Shown here: piece after piece, positions 17,034 through 26,681 of the stretch
How positions within the stretch are numbered: the first letter of the stretch is position 1
Layout: every line of letters starts with the position of its first letter
NCBI GenBank assembly: GCA_934660915.1
Contig: CAKUIF010000001.1
Location: forward strand, 359,013-423,012
DNA: 64,000 nucleotides
Direction: 5' to 3'
Source: an uncultured Olsenella sp.
GTDB taxonomy: Bacteria > Actinomycetota > Coriobacteriia > Coriobacteriales > Atopobiaceae
Translations under genes and position numbers: made by a program
Notes under the pieces: model-generated
Databases searched by the model: none
What the model was told of the DNA's origin: nothing
Seen by the model: the letters and a program-made list of their open reading frames with translations, nothing else

Positions 17034-18179
17034 TTACTTGCCATCCAACGTGAAACGCCAATAAATGCTCATTCCATCCGCAAGCTGATACGCCGCCGAA
17101 GAACGGTTGGCCCAGGCGCCGTCGACAAAATACAGCCAGCCACTGTCAGGATAATTCGCTCCATCAATGGTGGCCTTTTCCGAAAGGCCATTAATCCCCG
17201 CAACATACATGCCAAAAGTGGTCATTCGAGCATTGACGTCGACCCCCGTGGCAACTAGAGCGTCGTAGACAGTCGAACCTTCCGGGAGCGAAACCGTAGC
17301 AGAACCGCTTCCAGCGCCTCCCGCAGATCCATCAACGGTTACGTTTACCGTCAACATGCCGCGCTGTGAAGAAGTGCTTGTTGAGCCGCCTGCGGAGTCG
17401 CTCTTCGACGAGACGTTCTTGCCGTTCTGGTCGACCACGCGGTAGGTGGTCTTCGTCTTGGTCAGGGCCTCGCCCTCGACGGTTTTCTTCTGGACGACGG
17501 TGATGGCGGAGTCGTCGGGAAGCGTCGGCGCCTCGCCGCCCTGCTGGGCGAAGGCGGGGGCGTCGCCGAGCTGCGCGTAGGCGTTGCCGCTGATGGCGTA
17601 GCCCTCGGCCGCGGAAAGAAGCGCGGAGGCATCGCCGGAGGTCGGGGCACCGTCGCAGCCAAAGCGCACGACGAGGCGCACCGCGCCGTTGGCGTCCTCC
17701 GAGATCCAGGTGACGTCGGACAGGCCGACGTTCTGCTCGGCGGCCCACTTGGCGAGGGCGGCCGCGCGACGAGCGGTGACGTCCACCATGGCGGGCGCGT
17801 CGTCGGTCGTCGCCTGCTCGACCCAGGCCCCGTTGCTGGTCAGGACCGCCTTGACGTCGTCGGCCGCGACCGAGACGTCGGAGCCATCGAAGCTGAGGCC
17901 CGCGCAGGCGGCGGCAACGTCGTCGGCGGTCACCGTGTTCGCGGTCATGGTGATCTGCGGCGTCGCCGCGGCCTGGCCGTCGGAGGCCTCCGGCTCGGTC
18001 ACGGTCTGGAGCGCGTCACCGGAAAGAAACGCGAGTGGGTCGTTGCCCTGCGCATACTGCCATGCGGACCAGGCGCAGAAAACGATGGCTACCGTCGCAA
18101 GAACGGCGACGACCGGGCGCCAAACGCGGGCGCCCTTCTTTCCCTCGTCGCCGGGGAGGTTGGAGTTAGGCTCGGCCAT
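17034..18179 (-). CDS. Membrane-anchored DUF4430 (transcobalamin-like) protein
   Basis: The 381-residue protein has a cytoplasmic start, one membrane helix (about 21-42) and an extracellular Thr/Ala-rich region. A C-terminal DUF4430 domain (about 285-381) shows the repeat pattern GSTVYDALVATGV then DSGWLYFVDG and GMSIYWRFTL. DUF4430 resembles the beta domain of transcobalamin and intrinsic factor. The ATG overlaps the stop of the giant surface protein by one base (TAATG), so both are one transcript. With an ECF transporter just beyond, a role in handing a cofactor to the membrane is inferred, not shown. Confidence 0.82.
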   Translation of the reverse strand: MAEPNSNLPGDEGKKGARVWRPVVAVLATVAIVFCAWSAWQYAQGNDPLAFLSGDALQTVTEPEASDGQAAATPQITMTANTVTADDVAAACAGLSFDGSDVSVAADDVKAVLTSNGAWVEQATTDDAPAMVDVTARRAAALAKWAAEQNVGLSDVTWISEDANGAVRLVVRFGCDGAPTSGDASALLSAAEGYAISGNAYAQLGDAPAFAQQGGEAPTLPDDSAITVVQKKTVEGEALTKTKTTYRVVDQNGKNVSSKSDSAGGSTSTSSQRGMLTVNVTVDGSAGGAGSGSATVSLPEGSTVYDALVATGVDVNARMTTFGMYVAGINGLSEKATIDGANYPDSGWLYFVDGAWANRSSAAYQLADGMSIYWRFTLDGK

Positions 18180-21100
18180 TACTCCTCATCCCCCTTCTTG
18201 CGCTTAGCCACGAGCACGACGATGAGAACCACAGCGGCCACCACCATGCCGATGAAGGGCCAGATGGGAAGCGCACGACTGGACTCAGGAGCGCCGAAGC
18301 CCGCATCGGCGCCGAGGTCAGCCGCGCCCTCGGCGGTCGCAGTCGGGGCAGCGCCCGTGGCCTCGCCGGACGTAAAGCCGGAAAGAAGGGACGCCTTCTC
18401 CTCGGACTCGACAGACTCGGCCGAGACGTTCGACTTGAGGGTGATGGCGAGCGTGGTCTTCTTGCCGCCGTTGCCGGACAGTGAGATCTGACCGCCGGAG
18501 GTGTTGTCCTTCTTTGCGTCGTCGGTCTCGTTGTCGCTCTTCACGTTCCACTTGGCGTAGAGCGTCATATTGGCAGTCACGACGTCCTTGGCGAAGTCCC
18601 ACTTCTCGCCTTCGGCAGTGTGCCAGCCGAGGAACGTATATCCGTCGCGGGTAGGGGCGGTCGGCTCGGAAACCATCTTGTTCTTGGCAACATAACGCGG
18701 TGCGACGTACGAACCGCCCTGTGCATCGAACGCAACTCTCCAGGACTCGGCACCCGCTAGCTTAAAGAGGCGTCCCGAGTCATTGGCGTAGTACAGGTTG
18801 CCCTTCTCATCACAGATGATAGAAGCGGTGCAGTATTCACGATACTTTGCGTCAGGCGTGAATATCATTTGCGCCGCATCGTCGCCCATTTTATAAGCGT
18901 AAACGCCACCGGGCAAAGCGTTGCAGGTGAAGTATACGTACGTGTCGCTACCCTGGACCGAGACGAGCGGAGTGCTCTTGGACTCGCCCTTGTCTGCGCG
19001 GATGCTCTTTTTAACGCTCATAGTGCTCAGATCGATGACAGAGAGCGTTCCGTAACCCTCGGCGTCCATGCCACAGACATACGCCAGACCGTTGCTCACT
19101 GCCGGCGTAGAGGTGGAGATGGCGGCGAAGGCAACGGGCTTGCCCTCGAGGGTCAGCTTGTCCCCGCTGCGACGAATCTTGTAGAGCGTTCCGTTATCGC
19201 GGGAGACCGCGAGATACGTGCCGTCGCCGTTCTCGCCAACCTCGACGGCAATGATGCCGGAGCGAACGGGGGTACCTACGCTTACGCTCGAGAGCTCTTT
19301 GCCGTTGGAGCCATCGATGAGGGCAACCTTGCCAGACTCGTTACCGATGATGATGTCATCACCGGAGGCCGCGGCACCCGCCCAGTAGTAGCCCTCGTTC
19401 TGATCGGTCTCGGACTTCTTATTGTCGGTCGTCCAGTCGACCTTGCCGGAAGCAAGATCGACGCACACGAGAGCACCTTCTGAACCGTCGACAACAGTAA
19501 AGCCCGCGTAAGCCTTGCCGCCGGAGATGGTAACGGACGTGAGAGCCTGGGAATCCTTGATCCCAAGCGAAGGGGTCTTGTATCGACAGGCGATCGAGTA
19601 CTGCCCGTCTTTCTTGTCCAGAACAAAAATACCGAGCGAGCCATCCTCAAAAGGAACGACCAGATAGCCATCTTTATAGGCGGGACGGCAGAAGTAGCCA
19701 ATGTTCGCACCGATAGAGCAGCTCGCAAGCTCCTGCTTTCCGGTTTCAGAGTCTATGAGCACAATGCGGTCGCCCTTTACCGCGCAAATATTACCATCGA
19801 TAATGAGCAGGTCCGAAACACCTTTTGCATTGCCCTTAATATCCACGGGCTCATCCCACGCAGATTCAGCTGCACCAGACGGAGTCGGCACTTCGACAAC
19901 CGAGCCATTGGCTTTACCGCTGGCAAACGCGGGCCAGGCAGAGTCGAAGTTGGACTTAGGCGCGTTAGGGTCGGTCGTGAGGGCATCGGGGTCAGGCAGC
20001 GTGTCGTCCGCCGTATAGACCCAGGCGATAGACTTCGCGTCCTTCAGCTTAACGCCGCCTGCGCCCAAAGCGGAAGGCTTGCCATCGATAAAGAGCTTCC
20101 AGTAGGCCCCGGTCGTGGAGTCCCAAGCGAGCGTTCGTCCATCAAACGGCGATGTAATTGAGTTGAGGAACCAGCCCCGAGTACCCACACCATAATCCGC
20201 AGAGATGCCGCTCTGCTTGAAGGCAAGTTCAGTCGCATCAGCCACAGTCGCGGTATCAACCATGGTGTAGTCGGCTGCAGGTGCCCACGTCTGAGCATTA
20301 CCGTCGCTGTCAACACCGATAATCTGCAGGGAAGCCTTTGTCTGCCCAGGCATAGTACCGTTAGAGCCGTAGACCCAGGAAACCTTGTCACCGGCCTTGA
20401 GCGTGTAGTTACCGGCACCCACATTTGCGAGCTTGCCGTTGACAAAGAACTGCCAGTAATTCCAAGTGGAAGCGTCAACCTGTTCGGTCGAGAGCTTTAC
20501 GCCCTCATCAAACGGGGAGGTGAGCGAGTTGAGGTACCAGCCGTAGGAGCCCGTACCGGTGTCGGCGCCAATGCCAGCCTGCTTGAACACCTGCTCAGAG
20601 AGCTCGGCCGCGGTCGACCCCTCCTTCACCTGGATGGTCGTGGGCTGAGCCCAGGTCTGCTGGCTACCGTCTTTAGCCTGGCCAACGACCTCGCAGCTCA
20701 CAGAGAGCTGGTCGGTGGGCGCCGGGTCGCCGTATGCGGAATAGCACCAGACAACAGAGTCGCCGGCCTCGAGCGTGTAGCTGCCCGCGCCAACCGATGC
20801 GGCCACGCCGTTGATGAAGAGCTGCCAGTATGCTCCGGTCTGCAGATCATAGCCAAGCGTTTGGCCCGCGTCGACGGGCGAGGTGATGGAATTGAGGTAC
20901 CAGCCCCAGGTTCCCATGCCGTAATCGGCGGCGAGGCCGTGCTTCTTGAAGAGCGCCTCAGAGAGGTCGGCGGCGGTAGACCCCGTTTTGAGCGTATACG
21001 GCTCGGCGGCGGTCCAGGTCTGCTGGTTACCGTCGGCATCGATGCCGATAACCGAGCATGTTGCCGTAACCTCAGGAGCGACCTGACCGCTCGTTCCAAG

Positions 21101-24100
21101 CACGGTCACCGTCGCAGAGACGTCCTGGTTGGCAAGTTTTGCGTACGCTGCGTTGTCGGGATAGCGCTCGGCGTAGCGTGCATACTTCTCGCTAGAAAGG
21201 CGGGAAGTAATGGTGACCTTGGTGTTGTACTCGGGCTGCGTGACGAGGAGATTCTCCGCAGAGACAATGCTAGTATCGCTCGACTTGAAGAGGCGCCACT
21301 GCTGGCCGCTCATGTCGTCGTAGCCCTCGAGCTCAACCGGGACGATGCCCAAGCCCGTGGCGTCGGTGGTTGCCTTGTCGTAGCTCCAGGCAAGCTTACC
21401 GTCGGCGTCGAGATACGCCTTCTGGAAGGCGTGCATGTTTGCGGTCACGCCGGCGGCGTCCTGACCGTCGAGGATGGCCTCGGCGTAGCCCGCCTTGACA
21501 GCCTCCATGAGCTTAAGCTCGTTGTCGAGGTCGGACTGATCCTGCGGGGCAACCGTGAAGTCAAGCGTCTTGCTTGCCGTGACCTCGGGGTTGGACCTGT
21601 CGGTCACCGTGAGGATGATCTTGGTGCTCGCGGCGTCGGCGCCCGGCATCGGCTGATAGACCGTGCCCTTGTAGCCGTTGAACGTGATGTCGTCGGTGCT
21701 CGCAGAGTACTCGACCTTGTAGTACTTGCCGTCGATATTGAGCGTGCTCGTGCGCGGCATCTGGAGGTCGTCGGTCAGGCCGTCCTTATTGGCAACCATG
21801 TCGGTGCCGGAGTACTTGATGTTGTCGTAGGTGAAGGCCGCGTCGACCTTTTCCTGCAGCGCCTTCTTGTCGGCAGCGACCTTCTCGGGGTCGCCCTTGA
21901 CGGTCACGGTAAAGTCGTGCGATCCCTCAACGCCAGACGGGCCGCCGCTTACAAACGAGACCGTCGCGGTCAGCGTAACCTCGCGATCGCTCGATGCGCG
22001 CGTCACCTTGCCGGTATAGTCGCTCCAGCCATAGCCGGAAGGCCAAATGGCATCGCCGTCGGAGCTCTTCCAGCTGACCTCGAACTTGCTCTTGGAGCCC
22101 GCGCGGTACGGAAGCGTGAGGTTGGACGTGACGGACTCGGCGGAATCGCCCGAAGCGTAGCCGATGGCAATTTGCTCGGCGGCATCGTCAAGAAGTTCCT
22201 GGACGCGGGCTTCGTCCCAGGCGACCTGCACGGTCTTGTTGGGCTGGTAGTATTCGGTCTTGCCGTCACGCGACAGCTCAAACACCACGTCGGCGCTGCG
22301 CAGGCCGTCGATGTTGTAGCCGGTGTAGTCGTTGGGGTCGATGTAGAAGAACGTCACATCGCCGTTGGTCTTGTCCTGGGCGTCGGAGATGCCGACCGTC
22401 GCCTTGGCATCCTCAGCCTTGAAGGCAACGCCGTCCTCGACGACCTTAACGTCAACGTCATCAAAACCAAGCTCAGCGAGCTGAGCCTTCAGGGCGTCGT
22501 TGACGTTGCCGCCATCGGCGCTGTAATCGACAACGATCTGCTTGTTTGCATCGGTGAGCTTTTGGACCGCAGCCTCAAGGGAACCGGCGGCAATGACGGG
22601 ATTGACGGAGACGAGCTCGACCGTCGAGCTGCCGCTGGTGGCAACAGCCTTAAGGTACTTGCCCGCAGCGGCATCGGGCACCTGGATGCTCGGACCCGAG
22701 ACGCCGTCGAGCTTGGTCCACAAGTCGGCGGGCGCATCGGCGGAGTCGGCCACATACCAGGCAATGTCAACCCTGCTCGTGACGTCGATGCCGTTGGTGC
22801 TCGAACCGTCAGCGCGCTTGGCCCAGGCAGCGGCAGCCACGGTGTCGCCGGAGACAAGATGGGTCGAATCGCTGTTGATCTGCGGCGAGACGGTCACGCG
22901 CAGCAGGTTGTACTCCCCCGCCGCGGTAACGCTGTCGGAGGAGACCCACTCAACGGTGTTGTCGAGAGCACTTGCCGTGAGCTTGATGCGCTTGCCGACG
23001 AGGGAATCGTTGAGCGTCAGCGCGCCGGTCTCGGCGTCGATGCCTTCAGTGACTTCGACCCAGTCCGAATCGCCCTCGCCCTTGGCATACCACGCGAGCG
23101 TGAGCTTAGCGTCCTCGGGCAGGTCGGAATCGGACCAGCTCGAGGAACCGGGGATCTTCACGTGCGGAGTGAGCGTGGTGCCCACGGAAAGGGTCGTCGA
23201 AGACGCCTCGTTGGGAGCGACGGACTTGAGCTTGTACTGGCCGGCGAGCGCCACGGGGCCAACGGGGTCGATGGACTGCGTGCCGCCGTAGGTGCTCTTC
23301 TTCTCGGTGCTCTTCACCGAGTTTTTGCTCGTGGCGATTACTCGAATGTACTTGCCCACCATGTCGTTGGTCGGCGTATACGTCGCAGAGTCGGCCGCGT
23401 CGGAAATGTTGACGAAGTGGCTGTCGTAGGAGCTCTTGTCGTTGGAGTACTGCCACTGATAGTGGACCGCGTCCGTCGCGGAGACGTCGGTGTAGGAGTT
23501 GCCCTTGGTCGCCTTCGCGGTCAGGGCCTTGCCTGCAGCGACCTGTCCGGATGCCAGAGCGCCCGTAACCGTCACGCCGTAGAGATCGACCGCTCCGGCC
23601 TCCACGACGGGCAGCGTGCTCGATTGCTCGTCACCGAAGCCGCCGTTGGCGCGCGCCTGGACGTATTTGTTCACCAGCGCCGCGTCGGGCGTGAAGGAGT
23701 TGGTGTTTGCGCCCTCGATCTTCGTGTCGCAGGTGCTCGGGGAGTCTCCGTAGTACCAGGACCAGGTGACCTTGGGGCTCGAGGTCACGTCGTCGGAGCC
23801 CGACTTCGCGGTAGCGGTGATCTTCTCGCCGACCTTCGCCTCGACGGTGCGGTCGAGCGTAACCTTCGAGATGCTGACGGAGCCAGCAGCACCAATAAGG
23901 CTCGTGCCCTTGGTGGTGTAGTCGCTGCTGCCGATCTTTGCGGTGATGTGGCAACGGACCGACTTGCCCTCGTAAGCCGCGAGCTCGAGGGTGCTCGACG
24001 TCGCGCCCTCGATATCGGTGTAGGTACCGTTCTTCTTGTCCGAAATCTGCCACTGATAGTTCAGCTTGGACGCATCGATGTAATCGGAGGCGCCCTTCTC

Positions 24101-25591
24101 TTTGGCGAGGGCCTGGACGGTGTCGTCAACGGTATAGACGTAGGTTCCCGAGGTCGAGCCCGCAGGAGCCAGGATGGCGGAATAGATATCCACGGCACCG
24201 GCCTGTTTGAAGGGACCCACGCCGTAGCCGGTCGACCAGCTGCCGAACGAGACATCGTTCGCGCCCGCATTGGCGGAGACGCTGACGTAGTAGCCCTCGA
24301 GGTCGTCGGCCACCGTAAGCGTCGGGCCGGACTCGCCCTCGATGGTCTCCCACTTCGTGGAGCTGCTGGGCGCCGAGGTGCCCTTGTACTTCTTCCAGGT
24401 GTAGGTGACCTTGGAGTTGTCGACATAGGAGGGGCTGTAGCTCGAGCCGGTGTACGCCTTAGCCGTGAGGGTAGCGCCGATCTCCGTGGAAGACGCGGAG
24501 AGCTCGACGCCCGCGAGCTTGACCGCACCGGCCTTGAGCACGGCGTCGCTTGTCGTGGCCTCAACGTCGTTTACCCCGGCGTTTGCCTTGACCTTGAGAT
24601 ACTTGCCCTCAAGGGCGTCAGTTACCTTGAGGGTGGCGGTCGTCGCGCCCTCGATCTCGGCCCAACCGGAGTATTTGCTGGTCGACTCGTACCAGGTGTA
24701 GGTCACCTTGGTGTCGCTCGTAGCGGGCGTGTTGTACGCAGTGTACGGCGTAGCGGTCAGAGTGTCGCCCACGGCGGGAGACGAGTTGCTCAGCTTGACG
24801 GAGTAGAGGCTCGCCTGGCCGTCGCCCAGCACGGGACCGGGGATGTAGTTGGCATTGATGCCCGAGCCGGAGGAGACGGAGGGGCCGTAATAGTCCTTAC
24901 CGCCCGCCGTTACCTTGCAGATGAAGTACTTGCCCACCATCGCATCGGTGACGGTAAGGGACTGCTCATGGCCTACGACCTCGGTGTAGTCGGAGACGCT
25001 GCTACTCGCCTTGACCGTGCCGGCGAGCCAGGTGTAGGTCCAGGTGCCGGGGTTGGCGACGGACTCGGTCGAAGTGCCATACCAGTCATCCTCGACCTCG
25101 TCATACATATTCGCCCAGAGCGTATCGCCCGCGTTGAGCGCGCCGGACTTCGTGGAATACGAATTGTCCTTATCCTTGGAGTCCTGGATAAAGACCTTGG
25201 CGTCAGAGGTCAGCTCGTCGGCAGAGGCGGCTGCAGGAGCATCGGCCTTTACAGTGGCGGCAGCCGCAGTGGGCGCGGCAGCGGCCGGCTGCTCGTCGGC
25301 ATCGTTTGCGGCGGGCGCGGCGTCCTTGGCAGGCTCTTCGTCTGCCGCGGGCTCCTGCCCGGCGTTGGCCGCGTCGTCACCGGCCGCGGGCGCGGCGGTA
25401 TCCTCCGCAGGCGCGTCCTCCGCAGGCGCGTCCTCCGCGGGCTGCGCCTCGGCAACAGCCTCGGCCTGCGAGGTCGCCGCGAGCTCGTCGACTGCCTCGG
25501 CGAGCGCGGGCGCCGGCACGAGGGCCGTCGTCGTCACAAACGCGAGCAGCAGCGCGAGCACGCGCTCTGTCAGCGGTTTTTTGGGTTTCAT
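18179..25591 (-). CDS. Giant cell-surface protein with Ig-like repeats, three DUF4430 domains and a beta-propeller
   Basis: The 2,470-residue protein has, in order: a signal peptide (1-32, LLLAFVTTTALVPAPALA); an Ala/Glu/Pro/Asp-rich stretch (to about 125); about nine Ig-like repeats with a pattern such as YTWY...IEGAT...VTDALEGKYLKV (130-1020); atrophied-Ig segments (1050-1500); and three DUF4430 domains (about 1505-1865), each with GWYLNSxTSP (GWFLNS in the third). A PQQ-type propeller (about 1915-2280) follows, then one InlB/Flg_new repeat (DGYTFLGWHT, about 2283-2350) and a C-terminal membrane anchor with KRKKGDEE. No LPXTG is present. I start at MKPKKPLTER (25,591), with GGAGG nine bases upstream, rather than 27 codons earlier. 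It is probably an adhesin or ligand-capture protein working with the downstream DUF4430 protein. Confidence 0.88.
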   Translation of the reverse strand: MKPKKPLTERVLALLLAFVTTTALVPAPALAEAVDELAATSQAEAVAEAQPAEDAPAEDAPAEDTAAPAAGDDAANAGQEPAADEEPAKDAAPAANDADEQPAAAAPTAAAATVKADAPAAASADELTSDAKVFIQDSKDKDNSYSTKSGALNAGDTLWANMYDEVEDDWYGTSTESVANPGTWTYTWLAGTVKASSSVSDYTEVVGHEQSLTVTDAMVGKYFICKVTAGGKDYYGPSVSSGSGINANYIPGPVLGDGQASLYSVKLSNSSPAVGDTLTATPYTAYNTPATSDTKVTYTWYESTSKYSGWAEIEGATTATLKVTDALEGKYLKVKANAGVNDVEATTSDAVLKAGAVKLAGVELSASSTEIGATLTAKAYTGSSYSPSYVDNSKVTYTWKKYKGTSAPSSSTKWETIEGESGPTLTVADDLEGYYVSVSANAGANDVSFGSWSTGYGVGPFKQAGAVDIYSAILAPAGSTSGTYVYTVDDTVQALAKEKGASDYIDASKLNYQWQISDKKNGTYTDIEGATSSTLELAAYEGKSVRCHITAKIGSSDYTTKGTSLIGAAGSVSISKVTLDRTVEAKVGEKITATAKSGSDDVTSSPKVTWSWYYGDSPSTCDTKIEGANTNSFTPDAALVNKYVQARANGGFGDEQSSTLPVVEAGAVDLYGVTVTGALASGQVAAGKALTAKATKGNSYTDVSATDAVHYQWQYSNDKSSYDSHFVNISDAADSATYTPTNDMVGKYIRVIATSKNSVKSTEKKSTYGGTQSIDPVGPVALAGQYKLKSVAPNEASSTTLSVGTTLTPHVKIPGSSSWSDSDLPEDAKLTLAWYAKGEGDSDWVEVTEGIDAETGALTLNDSLVGKRIKLTASALDNTVEWVSSDSVTAAGEYNLLRVTVSPQINSDSTHLVSGDTVAAAAWAKRADGSSTNGIDVTSRVDIAWYVADSADAPADLWTKLDGVSGPSIQVPDAAAGKYLKAVATSGSSTVELVSVNPVIAAGSLEAAVQKLTDANKQIVVDYSADGGNVNDALKAQLAELGFDDVDVKVVEDGVAFKAEDAKATVGISDAQDKTNGDVTFFYIDPNDYTGYNIDGLRSADVVFELSRDGKTEYYQPNKTVQVAWDEARVQELLDDAAEQIAIGYASGDSAESVTSNLTLPYRAGSKSKFEVSWKSSDGDAIWPSGYGWSDYTGKVTRASSDREVTLTATVSFVSGGPSGVEGSHDFTVTVKGDPEKVAADKKALQEKVDAAFTYDNIKYSGTDMVANKDGLTDDLQMPRTSTLNIDGKYYKVEYSASTDDITFNGYKGTVYQPMPGADAASTKIILTVTDRSNPEVTASKTLDFTVAPQDQSDLDNELKLMEAVKAGYAEAILDGQDAAGVTANMHAFQKAYLDADGKLAWSYDKATTDATGLGIVPVELEGYDDMSGQQWRLFKSSDTSIVSAENLLVTQPEYNTKVTITSRLSSEKYARYAERYPDNAAYAKLANQDVSATVTVLGTSGQVAPEVTATCSVIGIDADGNQQTWTAAEPYTLKTGSTAADLSEALFKKHGLAADYGMGTWGWYLNSITSPVDAGQTLGYDLQTGAYWQLFINGVAASVGAGSYTLEAGDSVVWCYSAYGDPAPTDQLSVSCEVVGQAKDGSQQTWAQPTTIQVKEGSTAAELSEQVFKQAGIGADTGTGSYGWYLNSLTSPFDEGVKLSTEQVDASTWNYWQFFVNGKLANVGAGNYTLKAGDKVSWVYGSNGTMPGQTKASLQIIGVDSDGNAQTWAPAADYTMVDTATVADATELAFKQSGISADYGVGTRGWFLNSITSPFDGRTLAWDSTTGAYWKLFIDGKPSALGAGGVKLKDAKSIAWVYTADDTLPDPDALTTDPNAPKSNFDSAWPAFASGKANGSVVEVPTPSGAAESAWDEPVDIKGNAKGVSDLLIIDGNICAVKGDRIVLIDSETGKQELASCSIGANIGYFCRPAYKDGYLVVPFEDGSLGIFVLDKKDGQYSIACRYKTPSLGIKDSQALTSVTISGGKAYAGFTVVDGSEGALVCVDLASGKVDWTTDNKKSETDQNEGYYWAGAAASGDDIIIGNESGKVALIDGSNGKELSSVSVGTPVRSGIIAVEVGENGDGTYLAVSRDNGTLYKIRRSGDKLTLEGKPVAFAAISTSTPAVSNGLAYVCGMDAEGYGTLSVIDLSTMSVKKSIRADKGESKSTPLVSVQGSDTYVYFTCNALPGGVYAYKMGDDAAQMIFTPDAKYREYCTASIICDEKGNLYYANDSGRLFKLAGAESWRVAFDAQGGSYVAPRYVAKNKMVSEPTAPTRDGYTFLGWHTAEGEKWDFAKDVVTANMTLYAKWNVKSDNETDDAKKDNTSGGQISLSGNGGKKTTLAITLKSNVSAESVESEEKASLLSGFTSGEATGAAPTATAEGAADLGADAGFGAPESSRALPIWPFIGMVVAAVVLIVVLVAKRKKGDEE

Positions 25592-25948
25592 ATACCCCGC
25601 CTCCTCCCCTTTCGGGGTCCGGGAGGGCAGGTAGGATCGGCAGGGTGCGCCCCCGCCATTCATCCCTCGCAACGCGCAAGCGCGCCGCCGCGAGCGGACG
25701 AGCCTTGAACACAGTCATTCAACTGATCCGGAGTCGAACCGGAATCCTTTTTTCTCTACTAGGCGTAGCAGCTGTTCGAACCGTGCCCTCAAGTTATTCA
25801 GATGCAACACAGTTTAGCAGCTCAGCTGACGCGCTGAGCGTTAACGCAGCGCCGCTTTTGCCTACCCGAAATAGATCACGGGAGCGCGAACAGAACGGCG
25901 ATAATCTAATCACATAGACCACCAGACACCTGAACCGGAGAGTACGCC
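25592..25948. other. Intergenic leader region between the giant surface protein and the ATP-grasp gene
   Basis: No gene was found. Features seen are a CCCC-GAAA-GGGG hairpin close to the surface-protein ribosome site and a T-arm-like hairpin, TCCGG-TTCGACT-CCGGA, on the minus strand near 25,728-25,744. Two 7-base segments (around 25,720 and 25,822-25,828) could pair across it. They do not fold into a full tRNA. A structured 5' leader is possible. Confidence 0.35.
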
Positions 25949-26677
25949 GTGCGACCGTTCATCCAGGCAGAAGGCAACATGCCCGGCAACATTAACTTCT
26001 ACACCGCCCTTCTTGGTTTTCGGGAAATGGGCTTCGAGTGCGTTCTCTACCGCAGCATGGAAGAGCTGGCCGAGTCTTCGCGCGAAGACGTCGTCGTCGG
26101 TGGGCTCGGCCCCGTAAGAAACGCGCTCATCAGGCATGGCGTAACGATTGAAGAGCTCGACTATCCCGCTGAGTTGCAACCTTATATGGGCCGAAAGGTA
26201 TGGTCCTCGACCGTGGCTGAGGTCGCGTCCGACCGCAGCCTTTGGCCTGTGTTCGTCAAATCGGCCGAGAATAAACGACTCACCGGCAAGGTTATGTCGA
26301 GCGACCGGGATCTTGCGGGCCTCGGGATGTTCGGCCGCAACCTTCCCGTCACCTGCAGCGAGGTCGTCGACTTCCTCACCGAATGGCGCTGCTTTGTGAG
26401 GTACGGGCAGATCCTCGACGTGCGCCCGTACAAAGGCGATTGGAAGAAGAGCTTCGACCCGGCCGTCATCGAGAACGCCATCGAGGACTTCGCCGGCGCC
26501 CCCGCCGGCTACGCCGCCGATTTCGGCGTGACCCGCGACGGCCGGACGCTGCTGGTCGAGATTAACGATGGTTATTCGCTCGGCTGCTACGGGCTCCAGC
26601 ACAATCTCTACGCGCAGCTCCTGTCCGCCAGATGGGCCGAGCTCGTCGGCACGGAAGATGAGTGCGATTTCTCTTAA
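25949..26677 (+). CDS. ATP-grasp protein of the R2K clade (DUF4343-like)
   Basis: The protein of 242 residues resembles the short ATP-grasp proteins called R2K: WPVFVKSAENKRLTGKV supplies the nucleotide-contacting lysine, and LTEWRCFVRYGQILDVRPYKGD and LLVEINDGYSLGCYG supply the metal-binding acidic and Asn residues. Such enzymes are predicted to ligate a carboxylate to an amine, and many occur in phage or next to defence genes; the substrate is unknown. The start is GTG at 25,949 with GGAG upstream. It is a single gene, convergent with the small gene that follows. Confidence 0.75.
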   Translation: MRPFIQAEGNMPGNINFYTALLGFREMGFECVLYRSMEELAESSREDVVVGGLGPVRNALIRHGVTIEELDYPAELQPYMGRKVWSSTVAEVASDRSLWPVFVKSAENKRLTGKVMSSDRDLAGLGMFGRNLPVTCSEVVDFLTEWRCFVRYGQILDVRPYKGDWKKSFDPAVIENAIEDFAGAPAGYAADFGVTRDGRTLLVEINDGYSLGCYGLQHNLYAQLLSARWAELVGTEDECDFS

Positions 26678-26681
26678 ACGG

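Noticed and set aside
20861..25708. A 1,615-codon plus-strand open frame opposite the giant surface protein
   Set aside because: It is antisense to a gene with clear signal peptide, domains and ribosome site, and its Val/Gly/Asp/Arg-rich composition is that of a GC-rich shadow frame.
25592..25720. A cobalamin riboswitch before the DUF4430 operon
   Set aside because: ACCTGCC recalls the end of the B12 box, but the rest of the box (AGCCAGGAG) and the GCCACTG core are missing.
25717..25828. A tRNA gene on the minus strand
   Set aside because: A T-arm-like hairpin (TCCGG-TTCGACT-CCGGA) and a 7-bp acceptor-like pairing exist, but there is no acceptable D-arm or 5-bp anticodon stem with a 7-base loop in the 110 bases between.
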